DNA from: an uncultured Flavobacteriaceae bacterium
Lineage (GTDB): Bacteria > Bacteroidota > Bacteroidia > Flavobacteriales > Flavobacteriaceae
Direction: 5' to 3'
Assembly (NCBI GenBank): GCA_934675205.1
Contig: CAKUPQ010000002.1
Location: 124,001 to 188,000 of the forward strand
DNA: 64,000 nt
Each line of letters begins with the position of its first letter. Within the stretch, counting starts at the first letter, position 1. Positions 1 to 7,720 of the stretch are shown piece by piece. Both the position numbers and the translations under genes were made by a program. The notes beneath the pieces are model-generated. The model had not been told where the DNA came from, made no database searches, and was given only the letters and a program-made list of their open reading frames with translations.

Positions 1-930
1 CACATACACGGAGAAATATGGGCTGACAACATCAAAAAAACACTCAAAGAAAATAATTTGTTAGAAAGACCGATTCATATTATCAGTGCAAATATGCATA
101 GTGTGATGAATTCTATTTTTGCGATTCCGGTTCTGAAAACGAAGTTTAAAGATATTGATGAGGTTGATATTTACGAAGAATTGAGCAAATCCGAAAACGG
201 AGAGTTACGCAAAAAAGTAGAAGACGTGGCTCTGAAAAACGGAATGTATCAAGTTTGGGATACTTCGGGAACGAACATTGACGTTCAGATTTTTGATACG
301 GCCAAAATAGACTTCAAAAAGTCAAATTTCCCGAAAGCTGATGTAACTGAAAAACCTGTAATTATTGTCATGGATTATGCTTTCGGAGAACAGGCTTACG
401 AAACCATTGACGAACTTCTAAAGCCTTACAAAGAAAGCGAAAATCGAATGTATCTGAACGTAAAATCGGTTTCGATTATGGGAAAAGCAGGGATTTTGGA
501 AGGAGGAAAAGGAGATATTATGATTCCGTGTGCACATTTTAACGAAGGAACGGGAGATAATTATCCGTTTGAAAACGAACTGACTAAAGAAATGTTCGAG
601 GGCTACGAAATTCCTGTTTTGTCGGGAAATATGGTTACGGTTTTAGGAACTTCGTTGCAAAATAAAGATTTGTTATACTTTTTCAATAAATCCACTTGGA
701 AAGTCATCGGACTTGAAATGGAGGGTTCTCATTACCAAAAAGCGATTCAGTCTGCCTCAAAAATCAGAAAAAGCATACCCAAAGACGTAAAAGTCCGTTA
801 TGCTTATTATGCTTCCGATAATCCGCTTGAAACAGGAAGTACTCTCGCATCAGGAGGATTGGGAACAACAGGAGTAAAACCAACATATCTGATTACTATC
901 AAAATATTGGAGCAAATTTTTAACGTATAA
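1..930 (+). CDS. DUF6909-like, nucleoside-phosphorylase-like protein (5' end outside window)
   Basis: The reading frame is open from base 1, so the gene starts before the window; a TTG at 58 is internal. About 309 residues are visible. The C-terminal half carries GLEMEGSHY followed by a segment ending LASGGLGTTG, which resembles the Glu-Met-Glu nucleoside-binding signature of purine nucleoside phosphorylases and AMP nucleosidases. I recognise the sequence as similar to the Bacteroidetes family DUF6909, from memory. A nucleoside or nucleotide substrate is inference only. It lies upstream of rfbC in the same direction, separated by a palindromic repeat, and probably belongs to another transcription unit. 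Confidence 0.65.
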   Translation, partial: HIHGEIWADNIKKTLKENNLLERPIHIISANMHSVMNSIFAIPVLKTKFKDIDEVDIYEELSKSENGELRKKVEDVALKNGMYQVWDTSGTNIDVQIFDTAKIDFKKSNFPKADVTEKPVIIVMDYAFGEQAYETIDELLKPYKESENRMYLNVKSVSIMGKAGILEGGKGDIMIPCAHFNEGTGDNYPFENELTKEMFEGYEIPVLSGNMVTVLGTSLQNKDLLYFFNKSTWKVIGLEMEGSHYQKAIQSASKIRKSIPKDVKVRYAYYASDNPLETGSTLASGGLGTTGVKPTYLITIKILEQIFNV

Positions 931-961
931 ACCTGATAGGTTTTTAAAACCTGTCAGGTTT
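930..961. repeat. Dispersed palindrome, CCTGACAGG family
   Basis: Two inverted arms, acctgataggttt and aaacctgtcaggtt, lie between the stop of the first gene and rfbC. The same word pair recurs at 4867-4900, 31856-31890 and 50091-50123. It could fold in RNA and act as a weak terminator or processing site. No transposase is nearby. Confidence 0.75.
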
Positions 962-977
962 GGTAACTTCTTTAACA

Positions 978-1529
978 ATGAACATCATCCGAACCGAAAT
1001 AAAAGACTGTCTTATCATCGAACCTCGAATGTTTAAGGACGAAAGAGGTTATTTTTTCGAGAGTTTCAACGAGAGAACTTTTGCTGAAAAAACAGGTATG
1101 AACATACATTTCGTACAGGACAATCAATCTTTTTCTTCCAAGGGAGTTTTAAGGGGATTGCATTACCAAACAGGAGAATTTGCTCAAGCTAAATTAGTTC
1201 AGGTTTTGCAAGGCGAAGTGCTTGATGTAGCGGTTGATATTCGTCCAAATTCCGAAACCTACGGAAAATATATTGCTGTTTTATTGACTTCCGAAAACAA
1301 AAAACAGTTGTTCATTCCGAGAGGATTTGCACACGGATTTTTGGTTTTGAGCGAAACGGCTTTGTTTGCTTACAAATGCGATAATTTTTACAATAAAGAA
1401 TCGGAGGGAGGAGTTGCTTTTGATGATAAAACCATCGGAATTGATTGGGATTTTCCGAAGGAAAAACTAATTATTTCCGAAAAAGACCAAAATAATCCAA
1501 TCCTCGAAAACGCTAAAAAAGTATGGTAA
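978..1529 (+). CDS. rfbC: dTDP-4-dehydrorhamnose 3,5-epimerase
   Basis: RmlC catalyses double epimerisation of dTDP-4-keto-6-deoxyglucose on the way to dTDP-L-rhamnose. At 183 residues it has the usual family length. The family signature GVLRGLHYQ, with the catalytic His, is present, followed by the cupin core around VQVLQGEVLDVAVD and a conserved IPRGFAHGF. I prefer the ATG at 978 to a TTG at 960 because it gives the normal N-terminus MNIIRTEI. The gene overlaps rfbD by 7 bases, so the two are translationally coupled. The partners rfbA and rfbB are not seen and probably lie elsewhere. Confidence 0.95.
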   Translation: MNIIRTEIKDCLIIEPRMFKDERGYFFESFNERTFAEKTGMNIHFVQDNQSFSSKGVLRGLHYQTGEFAQAKLVQVLQGEVLDVAVDIRPNSETYGKYIAVLLTSENKKQLFIPRGFAHGFLVLSETALFAYKCDNFYNKESEGGVAFDDKTIGIDWDFPKEKLIISEKDQNNPILENAKKVW

Positions 1530-2392
1530 TTTTAGTAACAGGAGCAAACGGACAACTCGGACAAGCCATCAGGAAAGCCTCTAAAGACAATGCAGAAATG
1601 ACATTTTTTTTTGCAGATTCTGATATTCTGGATATTACAAATCCTGAAAACTGCGAAAGTATTTTTAAGGAAATAAAACCCGATTTTTGTGTAAATTGTG
1701 CAGCTTATACAGCAGTTGATAAAGCGGAATCCGAAGAAGAAAAGGCTTATAACATTAATGTAATTGGAGCTAAAAATTTAGCCGAATCCTGCAAAAAACA
1801 CGATGCGATTCTGATTCATATTTCGACTGATTTTGTTTTTGACGGAGAAAAAAATATTCCTTATACCGAAGAAGATCAACCGAATCCGAAAAGCGTTTAC
1901 GGAGCAACAAAGCTCCAAGGAGAACAAGAAGTTCAGAAGATTTTAGAACGATATTTCATCATTCGCACTTCATGGGTTTATTCCGAATTCGGAAATAATT
2001 TTTACAAAACGATGTTGCGTTTAGCCTCCGAAAGAGATTCGTTAAACGTGGTAAACGACCAAATCGGAACTCCAACTAATGCAAATTGTTTGGCTGAAGC
2101 CATTATTGAAGTCATAAAGTCGAAAGTCGAAAGTCAAAAGTCAGAAGAAAAGAACTTTGGACTATATAATTTCTCAAACGAAGGAAGTTGCTCTTGGTAC
2201 GATTTTGCGAAAAAGATTTTTGAGGTAAATGATATAAAAATCGAGTTGAATCCTATTCTGACAAGTGCTTATCCGACACCTGCCATTCGTCCGAAATACA
2301 GCGTTTTGGATAAATCCAAAATCAAAGCCACTTTCGGAATTGAAATAAAATCGTGGGAAGAAGCTCTTTTAATGATGAATGATGAACGATGA
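1523..2392 (+). CDS. rfbD: dTDP-4-dehydrorhamnose reductase
   Basis: RmlD is the last enzyme of dTDP-L-rhamnose synthesis, an NAD(P)H-dependent short-chain reductase. It has the N-terminal Rossmann motif GANGQLG (residues 7-13) and the catalytic pair Tyr126-Lys130 in YGATK, and its 289 residues are typical. Two stretches look repeat-derived. Residues about 199-209 are encoded by tandem aaagtcgaaagtc words (2115-2146), and the last residues (MMNDER) are encoded by the left arm of a large hairpin that also contains the stop codon. Function is probably intact because neither segment touches the catalytic core. Confidence 0.95.
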   Translation: MVILVTGANGQLGQAIRKASKDNAEMTFFFADSDILDITNPENCESIFKEIKPDFCVNCAAYTAVDKAESEEEKAYNINVIGAKNLAESCKKHDAILIHISTDFVFDGEKNIPYTEEDQPNPKSVYGATKLQGEQEVQKILERYFIIRTSWVYSEFGNNFYKTMLRLASERDSLNVVNDQIGTPTNANCLAEAIIEVIKSKVESQKSEEKNFGLYNFSNEGSCSWYDFAKKIFEVNDIKIELNPILTSAYPTPAIRPKYSVLDKSKIKATFGIEIKSWEEALLMMNDER

Positions 2393-2426
2393 ATGATGTT
2401 CAAAATATTCATAGTTCATCATTCAT
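2375..2426. repeat. 20-bp inverted repeat over the rfbD stop, terminator-like
   Basis: The left arm 2375-2394 pairs with the right arm 2407-2426 over about 20 bp with one mismatch. The words are gatgaatgatgaac and gttcatcattcat. It sits between convergent genes (rfbD and the barrel protein) and may terminate transcription both ways, although there is no strong U tract. Confidence 0.7.
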
Positions 2427-2440
2427 AATTCATAGTTAAA

Positions 2441-4291
2441 CTATTCAAGTTTAATAACTTCAGGCTGTTCTATACTAAAATTTTGCAGTTTAAAATCGTC
2501 ATTATTGAGCGAGTTGAATTTGAAAACATTTTCTCCCTCAAACGGAATGGTCGGATAATAAGCAACCGAAAGCTGAAACTGATTAAATACCAAAAAGTCA
2601 TTCGAAATCAAAACCCCCAACCCGATTTTAGAATATACCTTGCTGTTTAGTATGAAATTGTTTTTATCTCCAATCATTCCAAGAGTAAAATTTAAAAACG
2701 GGCTAAAACGGAATCCGTACCAAATTCCCGGAGCATAGGATTGGGTTTGCAGATAAAGGAGGGCTTTTTGAGTTCCTAATAATCGGTCGTTAAATCCTTC
2801 TATTCCGTGAATTCCTGAAAGGTGGAATTGGTCTTTGATAATCGGATTTCGGTCAAATCCAAAAGCGATTTCAGGTCGTACAAACTGTCTGAAATACCAA
2901 TCTCCTGTCTGATACAGCTTTGTAAAATAAACCGCACCAACTTTGAGCATTCCTTGTTCTGTATCTCCGTTATTGAAAAATGTTCCTGCCTCGAAATCAC
3001 TTCCAAAATATCCGAAATTATAATAATTTCCAAAGGAATATTTCATTCCCAAATACAGTCTTCGGGTCTTGTTTTTATCTTGGAAACCACCCGTTATCGA
3101 ATACACTTTTCCGATAGCAACATCTTCTGTTCGGTCGTATTCAAACAAATACTTGTCCTGTACAAATCGCCTCGAAGTAAGCCCGACACTCATCAGATAG
3201 GTTTGACTATTCGAGAAAAATCCCGTTGGGTCATATTCTATGCTTGGTCTTTCCGAAAAAGAGGTATTGTAATAACCCAAAGTCGTAACCAAATTGAGCA
3301 TTCGGTCAGCTTCGGTATTACTGTTAGAAAGGTTAAAAGCTCTACCCGCCCAATATTTTTGGTTTCTTGATTTAAAATTTTGAAGTGCAAACGCTCCCGA
3401 ACTATCAGGAAGAGAATCTCTTAAGAAGCGTTCGTCAAAATAAATTCCTCCTGCCCATTTGGTAAGGGGAGAAAAGAAATTTCGTTGTATTTCAGCACTT
3501 TTAATTGAATTTTGTTCTACGTCAATATCATATATAAAAGTTGAATTAATGAAAGTATTTCGAATGTTTGGAATAAAGTAACGTCCTCCGTAAGCACTTC
3601 GAGAATCATCAAAGCGTTGTTGAAAGTCATTCCGAAACGTATGTCCTAATCCTAAAAAATTACGTTCAGAAACTTCGAGATTCATTCTTGAAGTCGAAAT
3701 ACTCCCTTGTGGAATTAAACTCCAAGAATCCAAAACTCGAATATTTATATCAACTGAATCCGAAGATTCTGATACCATAACGGGTTCTACCCGAACACGT
3801 CTGATATATCTTTGACCCCTTATAAGACGTTCAGACTCTCTAACTTTTAAAGAATCTAAAGTTTGATTTTTTTTGTAGAGTAAAAGATTTCGTATGGTTA
3901 TATTTCTGGTTTTTACGTGAAGATTATTTCCCGCTTTTTCACTCCATCTTTTAGGTTTTTTTAGGCTATCAGATTCCGAAAAACCGAATGGATCAAGAGT
4001 AGTGATATTGATATTTCGGATTATTTTCCCTTCAAAATCTTTGTAGGAAACAGTATTCTGTTCTGGAAGATTATGGGTGTTTTTTTTTCGGATGGGACGA
4101 AAGGTGAGTTTGTGCAAAAATCGAGCAAATCCACCTTTTTCCTTTGCTTTTTCTTCTAGTTTTTCGAGGTTTTCTTTCTGCTTTTGGCTTAAAGTATCCT
4201 TACTGATTTGATTTTTCGGGTCTTGAGAAAATCCCGAAAAACCAAAAAACAATAAGGTAAAACATAATAATATTTTGAATTTTTCAGACAT
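2441..4291 (-). CDS. POTRA/beta-barrel outer-membrane protein, BamA/TamA-like
   Basis: This 616-residue protein begins with a Sec signal peptide (hydrophobic run then GFSGFSQ, residues 1-23). A charged linker follows, then a POTRA-like segment around residues 90-190 (IIRNINITTLDPFGF; LLLYKKNQTLDS; RYIRRVRVEPV). The rest is alternating amphipathic strands rich in aromatic residues, as in a 16-strand Omp85 barrel. It is shorter than true BamA and has apparently one or two POTRA domains, so it is more likely an accessory Omp85 protein. The substrate is unknown. It is transcribed alone and converges on rfbD. Confidence 0.75.
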   Translation of the reverse strand: MSEKFKILLCFTLLFFGFSGFSQDPKNQISKDTLSQKQKENLEKLEEKAKEKGGFARFLHKLTFRPIRKKNTHNLPEQNTVSYKDFEGKIIRNINITTLDPFGFSESDSLKKPKRWSEKAGNNLHVKTRNITIRNLLLYKKNQTLDSLKVRESERLIRGQRYIRRVRVEPVMVSESSDSVDINIRVLDSWSLIPQGSISTSRMNLEVSERNFLGLGHTFRNDFQQRFDDSRSAYGGRYFIPNIRNTFINSTFIYDIDVEQNSIKSAEIQRNFFSPLTKWAGGIYFDERFLRDSLPDSSGAFALQNFKSRNQKYWAGRAFNLSNSNTEADRMLNLVTTLGYYNTSFSERPSIEYDPTGFFSNSQTYLMSVGLTSRRFVQDKYLFEYDRTEDVAIGKVYSITGGFQDKNKTRRLYLGMKYSFGNYYNFGYFGSDFEAGTFFNNGDTEQGMLKVGAVYFTKLYQTGDWYFRQFVRPEIAFGFDRNPIIKDQFHLSGIHGIEGFNDRLLGTQKALLYLQTQSYAPGIWYGFRFSPFLNFTLGMIGDKNNFILNSKVYSKIGLGVLISNDFLVFNQFQLSVAYYPTIPFEGENVFKFNSLNNDDFKLQNFSIEQPEVIKLE

Positions 4292-4311
4292 TTACAAACA
4301 TACAGGTTTTT

Positions 4312-4337
4312 GTCATTGCGAATGTAGTGAAACTCTA
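4312..4337. repeat. Decayed CATTGCGA dispersed repeat
   Basis: The word tgtcattgcgaatgtagtga is a diverged, truncated relative of the tgtcattgcgaggaggaacg element found in frame inside alaS at 38030-38061. Here it lies in the upstream region of the barrel-protein gene. Confidence 0.5.
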
Positions 4338-4412
4338 AAAAAAATCACGATTTACATTCGTCTTTTATGGCAGAATAGATAATACAAGTCTTATCATATT
4401 TTACGGTATTTT

Positions 4413-4847
4413 TTATCTGTTTAGTTCAAAATATATCTTTATAAGGTCTTCTTCGATTTTTACAAGATATAAACCTGACGAGATTGTTTTCAATCCCGAA
4501 AATCCCAAAGCCCTTGCAAATGTTTCTTCTACGGGCATATCATCAGGTATCGAACATCTGACCTCTTCATTTACAGCAATGTCTTTCAGCTCTTTACCGA
4601 GAATACCTTTCTGCTGTTCTGTGGTTAAGGCAGAGGCTTTGATTTCCAATATAAAGCTGTTTTCGCCTGTTTTATAAGCAAAAGCATTGGAAATATCTTT
4701 ATCTGATAAAGAAAAATCACACACACTACCACTCATTATACAATCAGAAAATCTACGTCCAAGGTTGTGTTCATCAACTGCTATTTTGTTTTGGGCAAAT
4801 AAAGCCACAGGCAACAAGGCTGTTGCCAATAATATTGTTTTTTTCAT
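4413..4847 (-). CDS. Small exported protein of unknown function
   Basis: A 144-residue protein with a clear signal peptide (MKKTILLATALLPVALFAQ). The mature part has three cysteines (in SDCIMSGSVCDF and VRCSIP) and no domain I recognise. The C-terminus is beta-rich (LYLVKIEEDLIKIYFEL). It is probably periplasmic. A CCTGACAGG-family palindrome lies just upstream of its start. The next gene upstream (4950-5552) also encodes an exported small protein in the same direction, but the 100-base gap with a repeat argues against tight coupling. Confidence 0.7.
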   Translation of the reverse strand: MKKTILLATALLPVALFAQNKIAVDEHNLGRRFSDCIMSGSVCDFSLSDKDISNAFAYKTGENSFILEIKASALTTEQQKGILGKELKDIAVNEEVRCSIPDDMPVEETFARALGFSGLKTISSGLYLVKIEEDLIKIYFELNR

Positions 4848-4866
4848 ATTAAAAATTTTATAGATT

Positions 4867-4900
4867 AAAACCTGTCAGGTTTAAAGTCTTGACAGGTTTA
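4867..4900. repeat. Dispersed palindrome, CCTGACAGG family
   Basis: The arms aaacctgtcaggttt and cttgacaggttta form another copy of the element at 930-961, here between two exported-protein genes. Confidence 0.7.
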
Positions 4901-4949
4901 GATAGGTAACTTACGGAACGTAAGTTAAATAACATTAATTGTTTTTAAA

Positions 4950-5552
4950 TTACTGTTTAATCAGGTGTTTATCTTCCCAACTATCCAAAAAGTCAAAACT
5001 CAACAGATAATATTCAACTTTTACATCATTTCCGTCAGACGTTTTTTGCAAAATATCCGTCCATTCAAAAACAGTTTTATTTAGCCTTCCCATATAAGTT
5101 GACCAATTTAGGAAAACAACAGCGTCTGCGTTTTCGCTTGGCTGTATAACACTTCCTTTTGAATCAGAAATGTGGTTTAAAAGTTGGTTCAATAATATTC
5201 CCTCTTTTTGAGGAAGATAATTTATTTGATTCATATTTTCAATAAATTTGGTAATATCATTAGAACATTCGTTAGCAGTAACTCTAAATTCTACTTGTTT
5301 CCCATTTTTATTATAGAAAATTGCATCTGGCAATTTAATATCACCTTTAGTAACCAATCCAAAATCTTTTGCACTTTTAAAGTAAACATCCTTACCCAAA
5401 ATCTTTTTCTCTGAAAGATATTTTTGAGCTTCTGTAATACTGGTAATTTCAGGATTTTTAATTCCATAAACTTTAGCCATAACAGATTTACAACCATAAA
5501 AAGCAACTATGACAAAAACAAAAAAAGAAATTTTAAAAAATATTTTTTTCAT
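4950..5552 (-). CDS. Putative lipoprotein of unknown function
   Basis: I place the start at the ATG at 5552, because MKKIFFKISFFVFVIVAF followed by YGC gives a lipoprotein signal with the lipid-accepting Cys at about residue 21; the frame also extends 8 codons upstream. The protein has 200 residues. The mature part has no recognised domain but includes the strand-rich stretch EYYLLSFDFLDSW at the C-terminus. It is probably anchored to the inner or outer membrane facing the periplasm. Its promoter region contains an unusual inverted repeat (5567-5625). Confidence 0.7.
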   Translation of the reverse strand: MKKIFFKISFFVFVIVAFYGCKSVMAKVYGIKNPEITSITEAQKYLSEKKILGKDVYFKSAKDFGLVTKGDIKLPDAIFYNKNGKQVEFRVTANECSNDITKFIENMNQINYLPQKEGILLNQLLNHISDSKGSVIQPSENADAVVFLNWSTYMGRLNKTVFEWTDILQKTSDGNDVKVEYYLLSFDFLDSWEDKHLIKQ

Positions 5553-5566
5553 AACATTTAGGTTTA

Positions 5567-5625
5567 AAAAAGGCACATATTAAATTGTAGTTGCAAAAAT
5601 AAACTTATTTTCTATGTGCCTTTTT
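5567..5625 (-). promoter_or_regulatory. Inverted repeat flanking a putative promoter box
   Basis: Perfect 13-bp arms (aaaaaggcacata, 5567-5579; tatgtgccttttt, 5613-5625) enclose 33 bases that contain, on the minus strand, TATTTTTG (5601 to 5594), a match to the Bacteroidetes -7 box TAnnTTTG. It lies 15 bases upstream of the lipoprotein start. It could be an operator pair, or a long-loop hairpin. Confidence 0.4.
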
Positions 5626-5794
5626 ATTTTTTATCCTGAACTGAATTTGTTTCAGTTTCTTGGTTGCAAATATACAGGCGGTTTTTATTTTGCCAAAACA
5701 AATGCGTAAATAGTGGGGTAAAACCGTCAATAATTTTGGGTAAATGAGTAAACGGGTTGGGTAAATGCGTAAATGACTACTGAAAATCAATTGC

Positions 5795-5823
5795 TTGAAA
5801 TGATTGAAAATAGCGTATCTTTG
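5795..5823 (+). promoter_or_regulatory. Bacteroidetes-type promoter of the TPR/AraC regulator
   Basis: TTG (5795-5797) and TATCTTTG (5816-5823) are separated by 18 bases, matching the Bacteroidetes -33/-7 consensus. Transcription would start near 5830, downstream of the first in-frame ATG (5804), which supports the ATG at 5861 as the real start. Confidence 0.6.
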
Positions 5824-5860
5824 CCGAAATTTTTTTATAAAAAATCAAAAAATCTTTTTT

Positions 5861-7546
5861 ATGAAAGTAAAAAAACACATCTTTTTTTGCTTATTTACGC
5901 TTTTACCCATTTTTGGGGTGGCTTTGTATGCCCAAAATTTGCCAAAATTTGCCGAAGATTATCAAAAGTGGAATTTAAACCACCTGCTTTCGGTAATTGA
6001 TGCAAACGGGTTAAGCAAAGAAAACAAGGAAAAATACATCGAACACTACCTGCAAAAAGCCAAAAAAGAAAAGAATGTTTTGCATATTGAATGGGCATAC
6101 AGAAATAAAATATGGTTTTATAAAGACTACGAAATACGAAAACAATATGCTGACAGCCTGTTAGAGTTTGCCCTGCAGCAGAATAACAATAAAATGATTG
6201 GTGCTGCCTATAATATGAAAAGACATATCGAATCTGAAAAAAGAGATTATGAAATGTCTTTAACATACAGCCTGCAGACAGAAGAATACCTCAAAAAAAC
6301 AGATGACTACTATACATTAAATCAGAATCGCAGTTTTATAGGTACGGATTATTACCGTTTCGGGAATTACAGAATTTCGTATCTGTATTATTATTACCCT
6401 TCTTTTTATTTTAAAAGACAGAGTGAAACGGAAACAGACCCTGTTCAATCCTATAACAATTTCAAATTGTATGTTTTTTGCTTGTACGGAATGAGCAAAA
6501 CCGCTTACAGGCTGCCTGAAAAAAAAGACACCATTCCCATACTTTTATCGAGCTTGGAAAAAGCGATAAGCAATCTGAAAACCAAAGACATCGTTTTTGA
6601 AAAGCCCTATTTTTTATTGGTAAGCGGTATGTACAGCCACGATAAAAAAGAATATGAAAAATCAGATGATTTTTTACAGCAAGCCGTAAAAGGGTTGCAC
6701 CAAAACGGTGATTATGTAGGCGAACATATAGCACAGCTTTTTTTGGGCAAAAATGCTTGGGAACAAGGAGATAAGGCAAAAGCTGTGCAATATTTTGTAA
6801 AAACAGATTCTTTGTATAAAGCAAGAAACTTTATAAATAACGAGCTCGTAGAAGCCTATACGTATTTAATTGCTTACAGCAAAGAAATCCAAAACAAAAA
6901 AGACGAGGTATATTATACTGACACACAGTTGAAAATTCTGAAAGACCTGCAGGAAAAAAATAACAGAATGTCGGCACTTTTGCAGGAAACCACAGGTATA
7001 GAAGATTTAAAAAAGTCCACAGAAATTGCAACTAATATAAAATGGTGGCAGGTTGGTTTAGCAGTGTTTTTGGTTTCAGCTATTGGGCTTTCAGTTTTTT
7101 TATACAAACAAAAAAATAAAAAAATTGAACTGTCAGAAAATCAGGAAAATAAACAGAAACAAGAAGCGGTAAAATCTGAAAAACTACCAAGTAATGTGAG
7201 TATAATCCTTGAAAAATTAACAGTTTTTGAAGAAAACAAAGATTTTTTACAGGACGACCTCACTCTTGATGAACTTGCCCGAAAAATCGGCTCAAACCGT
7301 ACCGATGTTTCAAAAGTTATTACTGAATATAAAGACGGTTTTAACGTTTATATTTACAAGCTGCGTATAGATTATATTGTGGAAAAACTTGAAAACGACC
7401 CTAAATTACGCACTGAAAATATAGAAAGTATCGCTCTAAAAGCAGGGTTCAAGAACAGGAAAACGTTTACAAATGCTTTTAAAAATGACAGAGATATTGT
7501 GTTTTCAGAGTTTTTGGAAAATCTAAATGAAGATTCATCATATTAA
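5861..7546 (+). CDS. Membrane-anchored TPR/AraC-type transcription regulator
   Basis: A 561-residue hybrid: signal-like N-terminus (ILFxxLLPIFGVALYAQ type, residues 1-25), a long alpha-helical periplasmic region with TPR-like helices (about 40-380), one transmembrane helix (about 395-415, WWQVGLAVFLVSAIGLSVF), then a cytoplasmic AraC-type double helix-turn-helix (about 467-555, LDELARKIGSNRTDVSKVI and IALKAGFKNRKTFTNAFK). This is a one-component architecture common in Flavobacteria: sensing outside and DNA binding inside on one chain. Target genes are unknown. The start at 5861 is supported by the promoter at 5795-5823. Confidence 0.85.
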   Translation: MKVKKHIFFCLFTLLPIFGVALYAQNLPKFAEDYQKWNLNHLLSVIDANGLSKENKEKYIEHYLQKAKKEKNVLHIEWAYRNKIWFYKDYEIRKQYADSLLEFALQQNNNKMIGAAYNMKRHIESEKRDYEMSLTYSLQTEEYLKKTDDYYTLNQNRSFIGTDYYRFGNYRISYLYYYYPSFYFKRQSETETDPVQSYNNFKLYVFCLYGMSKTAYRLPEKKDTIPILLSSLEKAISNLKTKDIVFEKPYFLLVSGMYSHDKKEYEKSDDFLQQAVKGLHQNGDYVGEHIAQLFLGKNAWEQGDKAKAVQYFVKTDSLYKARNFINNELVEAYTYLIAYSKEIQNKKDEVYYTDTQLKILKDLQEKNNRMSALLQETTGIEDLKKSTEIATNIKWWQVGLAVFLVSAIGLSVFLYKQKNKKIELSENQENKQKQEAVKSEKLPSNVSIILEKLTVFEENKDFLQDDLTLDELARKIGSNRTDVSKVITEYKDGFNVYIYKLRIDYIVEKLENDPKLRTENIESIALKAGFKNRKTFTNAFKNDRDIVFSEFLENLNEDSSY

Positions 7547-7573
7547 ATTCATCATTTGATATAAAATATGAAC

Positions 7574-7655
7574 ACACTCCTAACCCCTCTCAAGAGGGGA
7601 ACTGTTCAGTCATAAACTAAACGTATTCCCTCCTTGAGGAGGGTTATGGAGGTGT
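7574..7655. repeat. Long dispersed inverted repeat (CCCTCTCAAGAGGGG type)
   Basis: The halves actcctaacccctctcaaga and cttgaggagggttatggagg are inverted about a 25-base spacer, and each also contains a shorter palindrome. It lies between convergent genes. A related short element is at 17634-17683. No coding frame is visible, so the 7547-7720 gap holds only this element. Confidence 0.7.
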
Positions 7656-7720
7656 AAAATATCTGATAACGAGTTAAATAGGTAATATTCTACTTAAAGT
7701 TTATCTCGAACTCACGTTAA

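Noticed and set aside
5804..5860. Upstream ATG for the TPR/AraC regulator
   Set aside because: It lies before the predicted transcription start and spoils the signal peptide.
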